DNA from: Dipetalonema caudispina
Taxonomy: Eukaryota; Nematoda; Chromadorea; Rhabditida; Onchocercidae
NCBI GenBank assembly: GCA_013365325.1
Contig: JABVXV010000043.1
Coordinates: 176,020 to 240,019 of the forward strand
Length of the DNA stretch: 64,000 bases
Direction of reading: 5' to 3'
This document shows, in pieces, positions 61,001 to 64,000 of this stretch (the stretch's first letter is position 1; every line of letters starts with the position of its first letter). Made by a program: the position numbers and the translations under genes. The notes under the pieces were generated by a model. That model did no database searches. It saw only the letters and a list, made by a program, of their open reading frames with translations, and was not told where the DNA came from.

Positions 61001-63327
61001 ATCGTATGGGATTTTGAACTTCGATGTCACCGTTCCGCAATGATATGAAATTTTGAACTTCTATGTCACAATTCCGCAATATGAATTCTGACTGATAGGA
61101 TTAGATAACAAATAAGAAATTAACATCTATAAGTGATCAAAGAAGAAATTAACGTCTATAAGTGATCAAAGTTTATCATAATATTAATTTACCTTGTTTA
61201 ATGTCCTTTTGTTGTTTTTCAAAACTGCTTGCAATATTTGAACTGATACCATTGATACGCATACCTTTCAAGCAACCAATATAACCTTTTCGTAAATTTG
61301 CTGTCCAAATCGGATAAGGCATATAAAAGTCAACAGTATCCGATTCATCCCTTGGCCATGGTACAGCTCCCAAATAGATCGGTTCCTCTATAACGTAAGC
61401 AGTCACCAATAGCAAACACGAACAAAGTTTGCTATTGCATTTATAAATTATATTAGAATTTATAAAGGTTGAAAAATTTTATCCTTGTTAATTTCATCAC
61501 CGCAAACAACTTAATAATTCATAATCAGAAATAAAAAATGTAATACTATTACTTATAGCAATTTTCTCCCTCAAAAATTTGATAAAAAATTTTTTTTTTG
61601 GCAGAGATTTTGAAATGCAACTACACTGTGACAATTGAAATAACGTTCGAACTTTGAAAATCTTTTAATCCACTTAAGCAATTTTTTTATCAAACAGATT
61701 TATCCTCTAATTTTTTAAGCCTTTCTTAGATGTCAAAATTATTAGCTTAAAACCTGTTATATGTATTTAAGCAATGGTGATCTTACGATCATATGATATA
61801 TGATTTGAATTGCTAATGTCAACTGTATCAAATCTAATCCATTGTAAGAATTTTGCCTACCATTAAGTAAAATGAAATAAGAAATAACTACTAGCCATTC
61901 AAAAAAAGAAATGAAATTTATGAAACAACAACGATATATTTAAATTATAAAATTATCGGAATGAAAAATGAGAAGATCTGAATGTTATCTGAACAAATTT
62001 TTTTTGATGGGAAATGAAATATAAGTGAAAATATGCAAATTAATTGAAATATACACTACCGATGATTAAATTAGCAGATACGCCAGGTGTTGAAAAATCG
62101 GTTTTAGTGTTATCAACAATTACTGTACCCGTTCGTCCCATCCGTTCAAGCGTTACACTGTGCCATACTGCTCCATCCGTTATTTTTTCTGCCGTTGTCT
62201 GTTAAAAAAGCTGTCGCCTTAGCAACGTTAGTGATATTTTAGAAATTTTAGTTTTTTTTTTTTTTTTTTTCAAAAGAATTGGCTGACATAAACTAATCAT
62301 TTGCTAAATTTAAACTATAATTTAATTTATAGTATACAAATAAGAAAGCAATTTAAAATGCTTATAGGAAACAAAAATAAATGTAAATTGATATTTTAAC
62401 AACCTGCAATCTGATATGTCCTGATCCTAGATTAATGATCATAAATAGATGACCATCAATCAATTCAAAAGCAACATAATCATGTCCTGTTTTCGCAGTT
62501 GGTAATGATCCATGATAAAGAATAAGACCATCAAGTTCTCGTGTTCGTAGCTGAAAACCTGAAATCTCTGAAAAATTTACTCGTAAAAAACATTACGATA
62601 TGCATAATGCATTAAAAAAAAATAGAGTATCTGAAATGATCGATAATGATTTTTTTCTTTCAAATTTCTAATCAAAATAGAATTTATCACAATGTCTAAT
62701 TTTATTAATTAAGAAAAAAAAAAAACCATAAATTAAATCAATTAGACATTTCAAAAAGAATTGAACAGAAAAATCAATCTAAGAAAAAAAAAAAATGATC
62801 GATTCTCTTAGTGCAATCCTCACTTGTACTTTAAAGTTGTTATAAAATTAAACTACAAATTACTCAAACTGCCGCTGGCTACTGAATTCCATTTAGGTAA
62901 TGTAATGAAATGTTGGCCAGTGTTGAACGAAAATACATCTGCATATATTGTTGGTTTACTACAAGAAAATGTTAAATCGCCCTCTGATCGTATAATTGAT
63001 TGCCCGTATCCTTGATCGGCTAATGTTATAAAATTAATCAAATAAGCATCAGCTTCGTATTTAATCTGAAAATGTGGGAAAAGTGTAATTATTTGAAAAA
63101 AAAAAAAAGAAAAAAACAAATATCGTTCTTGATGAAATCATATTGATATATGTGATAAGTTGAAAAAATACCTTCTTCAAGCAACCTCGGAAATTTTCCA
63201 CTTTAATTCCCGGAATATTCTTATTTTTGGGTAAACCACCCAAATAAGCAAATGAATTAACAAGCCAATCAATTTCTGGCGCATATTGGCGTATTTCATC
63301 TTTCAGGCCATCCACGCTCAAAGTCAT
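29515..63327 (-). CDS. nrx-1: Alpha-neurexin, partial at 5' end (23 exons, complete 3' end)
   Basis: Role (family knowledge): a single-pass presynaptic adhesion receptor whose LNS domains bind neuroligin and other partners and whose tail recruits PDZ scaffolds. Seen: 23 exons joining in frame to 1690 codons plus TAG: 63327-63172, 63065-62864, 62567-62404, 62198-62060, 61387-61193, 60046-59900, 59669-59449, 58660-58552, 58225-57985, 57538-57332, 56967-56862, 56016-55880, 55691-55576, 55318-55199, 54995-54817, 54476-54305, 54025-53849, 46279-46137, 41805-41709, 32683-31187, 30705-30545, 30288-30188, 29800-29515. Domain order is end of LNS2, LNS3, EGF2, LNS4, LNS5, EGF3, LNS6, Cys-loop, Thr-rich stalk, transmembrane helix, tail ending EWYV. 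This order is diagnostic of alpha-neurexin. The signal peptide, LNS1, EGF1 and start of LNS2 lie beyond 64000. The stalk is several times longer than in vertebrate neurexins. Confidence 0.96.
30188..30288 (-). CDS. nrx-1: nrx-1 transmembrane exon
   Basis: Encodes APTAPTDFPRTALIS followed by a hydrophobic helix of about 22 residues (LISIASLSVIIIIAIVVFCV), then F-R. It is the only membrane segment seen. The orientation (stalk outside, PDZ tail inside) fits a type I neurexin. It ends in phase 2 (AG|GTGAGA). Confidence 0.94.
30545..30705 (-). CDS. nrx-1: nrx-1 juxtamembrane stalk exon
   Basis: A 161-nt exon encoding a basic, Ser/Thr-rich stretch (DIHPQHKQQRIHTVPTVSSS, FRHRIRTTLVSHTIY, RPTTPMGELITDTVK), joining the long stalk to the transmembrane exon. 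The outer donor is AAG|GTTTGT. An internal, closer-to-consensus donor (TTG|GTAAGT, 30608-30613) lies 69 nt upstream in the same phase and would remove 23 residues next to the membrane. Confidence 0.88.
31187..32683 (-). CDS. nrx-1: nrx-1 giant Thr/Ser-rich stalk exon (498 codons)
   Basis: One open exon of 1497 nt encodes the extracellular stalk. It starts GLITPVLPISRK, then has a Thr-Ala repeat region (STITTTTITTITTTTTTTA, from ACT/ACC triplets around 32340-32450), an acidic run (NDNDDDDDRFAFFW), Tyr/His-rich stretches (HSGDYSQYHYHPDN, PKYNYSYQNDKHKHYGYP) and ends KRIKGPEDKNWGK. Dense O-glycosylation of the Thr-rich part is inferred. Splice sites are clear at both ends (TTGCAG acceptor, G|GTAAGT donor). 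All other exons of this gene are 286 nt or less. Plus-strand open frames over it are shadows. Confidence 0.9.
32684..41708. other. nrx-1 intron, 9.0 kb
   Basis: The largest intron, between the cysteine-loop exon and the giant stalk exon. It is AT-rich with dozens of A/T homopolymers. It contains the coding-like island at 33511-33813 and a short plus-strand open segment after a TTTTTTGCAG at 37674-37683. Apart from these I see no gene. Confidence 0.75.
33511..33813 (-). other. Coding-like island in the 9-kb nrx-1 intron, function unknown
   Basis: An open frame of 100 codons. From an internal Met after a Lys-rich run it reads MTKRWIKGRLDDGKQLRL, then a TTTTTVAP run, and a Cys-containing stretch (ACLLEWDSAKCQIFHHKR). 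The part at about 33590-33770 is visibly richer in G+C and mixed codons than the surrounding intron. A possible donor (TAT G|GTTCTC) would join in phase 1 to exon 32683-31187, which would make it another alternative first exon. The donor is weak and no acceptor or promoter is seen. It may also be a chance open frame or a remnant. Confidence 0.22.
41709..41805 (-). CDS. nrx-1: nrx-1 stalk exon with acidic Ser-Gly site and cysteine loop
   Basis: A 97-nt exon encoding LIEAEGSGCVEFEEQEKCQ. Ser-Gly in an acidic setting is the classic glycosaminoglycan attachment context, and vertebrate neurexins carry heparan sulfate in their stalk. The Cys-x8-Cys acidic loop (41734-41763) resembles the vertebrate C-P-S-D-D-E-D-x-D-P-C juxtamembrane loop. 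The flanking introns are 9.0 kb and 4.3 kb. Clean TTTTAG acceptor and GTAAGT donor. Confidence 0.9.
42175..42227. repeat. A-rich tract (53 nt, one T)
   Basis: A nearly pure adenine run broken by a single T at 42202, in an nrx-1 intron. Confidence 0.95.
44971..44995. repeat. (GATAT)5 pentanucleotide microsatellite
   Basis: Five perfect units in the 4.3-kb nrx-1 intron. Confidence 0.95.
46049..46063 (-). CDS. nrx-1: Candidate alternative first coding exon of a short (gamma-type) neurexin
   Basis: Within the intron between exons 46279-46137 and 41805-41709, an ATG at 46061-46063 opens five codons (MSSNT) ending at a strong donor (ACA|GTAAGT, 46043-46048) in phase 0. That matches exon 41805-41709 and would give a 718-residue protein: Cys loop, long stalk, transmembrane helix and tail, with no LNS or EGF domain. 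As a cassette exon it would not fit: the nearest AG (ATCAAAG, 2 nt before the ATG) gives 17 nt, out of phase. C. elegans is known to make a short gamma-neurexin from an internal start, so this is plausible. Against it: no signal peptide and no seen promoter. Confidence 0.42.
46137..46279 (-). CDS. nrx-1: nrx-1 stalk exon after LNS6
   Basis: This 143-nt exon joins LNS6 through a split Gly codon (CAAG|GA). It encodes a short polar stretch with a Ser run (VHMSSRSSSSSFVGK) and an acidic end (PEKDDISIVNDWR). It ends in phase 0 (AGG|GTTTGT), which fits exon 41805-41709 exactly. It is the part of the stalk nearest the LNS domains. Confidence 0.88.
48311..48409. repeat. 33-bp imperfect tandem repeat, three copies
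   Basis: Three adjacent units share a TTTCTTAGTTGGA-like core (copies at about 48311, 48344 and 48377). Divergence rises from copy to copy. It lies in the 7.6-kb nrx-1 intron. Confidence 0.88.
49985..50064. repeat. Purine (GAG/GGA)-rich tract
   Basis: About 80 bases of imperfect GGA/GAG/GAA triplets, all purine apart from a few T. Such tracts can form triplex or other non-B DNA and are often length-variable. Confidence 0.9.
51886..51910. repeat. (TC)n dinucleotide microsatellite
   Basis: About 12 perfect TC units in the 7.6-kb nrx-1 intron. Confidence 0.95.
52018..52061. repeat. Uninterrupted A44 homopolymer
   Basis: The longest pure homopolymer noticed in the window, followed about 40 bases on by a T run. 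Length is probably approximate, since such runs are often misassembled. Confidence 0.95.
53849..54995 (-). CDS. nrx-1: nrx-1 exons for LNS6 (neuroligin-binding domain)
   Basis: Exons 54995-54817 (GTTYVFDSSLSAIYYEYP, RPSTNQDQMAIGFRTRQAN, GDFFTVFL), 54476-54305 (KNAYLHVRYNLGSRD, LLNDDKYHAVIIYRQEANL) and 54025-53849 (GDMELVTLNMQWRVTIGA, GFISGVNFNGLMILDMLAQ). Aligned from memory with vertebrate LNS6, the two side-chain calcium ligands (Asp of G-D-Y/F, Asn of T-x-x-N-x-Q) are kept. The junction 54305/54025 (PPG|GDM) falls where splice site 4 lies in vertebrates. A polybasic insertion (RTKRRKRER, 53925-53951) is an unusual addition before G-F-I-S-G. Confidence 0.94.
55199..55318 (-). CDS. nrx-1: nrx-1 exon for EGF3
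   Basis: A 120-nt exon encodes a six-Cys EGF domain (RCSPKACLNRGKCIQKWN, KCDCSMTTYSGERCD). It aligns closely with the third EGF of vertebrate alpha-neurexins (Cys-x-Cys-S/T-M-T-S/T-Y/F-x-G) and is followed directly by G-T-T-Y-V-F, the start of LNS6. Confidence 0.95.
55576..57538 (-). CDS. nrx-1: nrx-1 exons for LNS5
   Basis: Exons 57538-57332 (SSVTFEKHNAYVLINDE, RISFKFRTLSSSSILLAF), 56967-56862 (LPNGQILNDFKWHTILVHQ), 56016-55880 (HYLVVDNRTVIMN, DTQLYIGNIPPGISGF) and 55691-55576 (DVPGFRGCISSFRIGSEYLD, GIIKGCHG). The N-D-x-x-W-H and G-F-R-G-C motifs are as expected. Codons split at each junction (AG|A) agree. Confidence 0.93.
57985..59669 (-). CDS. nrx-1: nrx-1 exons for LNS4
   Basis: Exons 59669-59449 (EPEFVDFSTDHIPSLLLPK, ETIECKFRSDDE), 58660-58552 (TFNWGSNLNDNRIHSMRIKR, LLLFLDGKWEHN) and 58225-57985 (SKIVLDIDEIAAGYSLHK, FRGKMIKMLFNDYDVLKNAK). 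It aligns with vertebrate LNS4 through the strand motif L-N-D-N-x-x-H-x-x-R-x-x-R-R-G. The last part (NAKRRSLSSVKASELHER) is strongly basic. Confidence 0.92.
58661..59448. other. nrx-1 intron within LNS4
   Basis: A 788-base AT-rich intron. It includes a near-duplicate of TCAAATTTTCATATTATCAT at about 59345 and 59376. No coding signal was seen. Confidence 0.7.
59900..60046 (-). CDS. nrx-1: nrx-1 exon for EGF2
   Basis: One 147-nt exon encodes an EGF-like domain with the six-Cys order (FCALSPCKNFGRCENG, FRCDCSVSTMEGRFCDE). A seventh Cys at the start (HGCSTN) is the one expected to close the LNS3 disulfide. Its position between LNS3 and LNS4 identifies it as the second EGF of alpha-neurexin. Confidence 0.94.
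61011..61085. repeat. Imperfect 36-39 bp tandem duplication
   Basis: Two adjacent copies beginning ATTTTGAACTT and containing TTCCGCAAT, differing at several positions. They lie in the nrx-1 intron between LNS3 and EGF2 exons. Confidence 0.88.
61114..61171. repeat. 29-bp tandem duplication
   Basis: Two copies of a 29-bp unit (AAGAAATTAACRTCTATAAG, then TGATCAAAG) differing at one base, about 20 bp from the exon donor at 61191-61192. Confidence 0.93.
61193..62567 (-). CDS. nrx-1: nrx-1 exons for LNS3
   Basis: Exons 62567-62404 (ISGFQLRTRELDGLILYHG, FELIDGHLFMIINLGSG), 62198-62060 (DGAVWHSVTLERMGRTG, FSTPGVSANLII) and 61387-61193 (EEPIYLGAVPWPRDES, LRKGYIGCLKGMRING). The G-L-I-L-Y, W-H-S-V-T-L-E-R and Y-x-G-C-L-x-x-x-R-I-N-G motifs are typical of laminin-G/LNS folds. 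Codons split over both internal junctions are consistent. Confidence 0.94.
61388..62059. other. nrx-1 intron within LNS3
   Basis: A 672-base AT-rich intron. Nothing else was seen. Confidence 0.7.
62864..63327 (-). CDS. nrx-1: nrx-1 exons for end of LNS2 and start of LNS3
   Basis: Exon 63327-63172 encodes the last part of LNS2 (MTLSVDGLKDEIRQ, FAYLGGLPKNKN, NFRGCLKK). Exon 63065-62864 encodes the LNS2-LNS3 junction, with a conserved Cys (GDLTFSCSKP) and the start of LNS3 (FITLPKWNSVASGSL). This corresponds to the vertebrate stretch containing GCLKEVVYK and FISLPKW. The ATG at 63325-63327 is an internal Met after a TTTCAG acceptor, not a start. Confidence 0.93.
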
Positions 63328-64000
63328 CTGAAAGAAAAAAAAAAAAATCTAAGCAAGCAATTAAAATAACTTATCGACAAAGAATTTTGTCGTGTTAAAG
63401 GGATAGCAAAAATTCTTTTCTTTCATTTCTTTTTTTCAAAGTTACAAAAATATTAAAATCAGGAAATTGAAATCTGATCAATCCAAAATAAGAAAAACCT
63501 TTCATTTTCATTGCATTGATTCTAACTGATTTAAATAAATCGGTAAGTTACGACAAAATTCTAACCTGTCCCCCATTTTTTAAACAAAACGATAGCAAAA
63601 CAATTTTGCAAAAAATAATAAATTAATTAAAATTAATGAAATACATCCGTAGAAAAAAAAAAAAAAACACAAGCAGATAACTAATCGTACTAAAGTATAC
63701 ATTTGATTAGCAATTGAATTTCATTGCGTACATCAAACTTCATATAATCTAACAAAGAACGACATGCAAAAAAAAAAAAAAAAAATTAAAATATTTGTGA
63801 AAAAAAAAAACGACATTGAAAATAAGAAAACATCAAATTTATGCAAATTTTAAGATTGGAAAAAAGACAAAACAATAGAGGAAGCAAAATGTTTGCTTTT
63901 TTTTAAAAATATATTTTGGTTTAAGCTTATCTACAATACTTTCAATACTTCTGATAACATTTTTATTGATTGTTTCAAAATTCTATGCTATAAATAGTAA
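63328..64000. other. nrx-1 intron reaching the window edge
   Basis: The 673 bases upstream of the first visible neurexin exon hold A runs near 63655 and 63770 and no exon that I can support. The next exon, expected to end in phase 0, should lie beyond 64000. Confidence 0.7.

Larger units (their letters stand above)
60047..61192. other. nrx-1 intron between LNS3 and EGF2 exons
   Basis: An 1146-base intron with two adjacent imperfect duplications near its 5' end (61011-61085 and 61114-61171). No exon was recognised. Confidence 0.7.

Noticed and set aside
1..64000. Transposons, viral elements, tRNA or rRNA genes
   Set aside because: No transposase, reverse transcriptase or capsid-like frames, no long terminal repeats and no recognisable RNA gene were seen by eye. 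A tRNA or repeat search program could still find small ones.

Overview
The window is AT-rich, intron-dense eukaryotic DNA carrying two large genes, both on the minus strand and arranged head to tail. No bacterial-type gene, rRNA, tRNA, CRISPR array or recognisable transposon was found. The proteins, the introns ending mostly in TTTCAG/TTTTAG-like acceptors, and the many long A/T homopolymers suggest a nematode. A spirurid or filarial (clade III) worm is my best guess, but the species cannot be told from the sequence. I found no wholly new system; the points of interest are isoform-generating features of two conserved genes.

Gene 1 (right two thirds, 63327 down to stop 29515) is neurexin, nrx-1. 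I resolved 23 exons that join with no frame break (5073 nt, 1690 codons plus stop). In order they encode the end of LNS2, LNS3, EGF2, LNS4, LNS5, EGF3, LNS6, a stalk with a cysteine loop, a very long Thr-rich mucin-like stalk in one 1.5-kb exon, a single transmembrane helix, and a cytoplasmic tail ending in EWYV, a PDZ ligand. The 5' part (signal peptide, LNS1, EGF1, start of LNS2) lies beyond position 64000. Three large introns (7.6, 4.3 and 9.0 kb) surround the stalk exons. One holds a candidate internal start for a short, gamma-type neurexin without LNS domains.

Gene 2 (left third, 23980 down to 136 and continuing off the left edge) is a titin-family sarcomeric protein, best identified as kettin (ketn-1). 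I resolved 39 exons joining in frame (5793 nt, 1931 codons). They encode three N-terminal Ig domains, a Gln/Tyr/His-rich linker made of small phase-0 exons, two more canonical Ig domains, then kettin-type Ig repeats with the 'NDPxxKVEW..NGxPL' and 'FGFVxLDI' signatures and linkers of the 'ETQHPxSLxRIxxLE' type. Thirteen Ig domains are complete and a fourteenth is cut by the window edge. The first coding exon was not found; it should lie between 23980 and about 29500.

Region by region: 1-24 kb is ketn-1; 24-29.5 kb is intergenic or the ketn-1 5' region, with a 46-bp triple repeat and a (TTCA)n microsatellite; 29.5-63.3 kb is nrx-1; 63.3-64 kb is intron. The genes serve different tissues (synapse versus striated-type muscle) and nothing indicates shared function beyond being neighbours.
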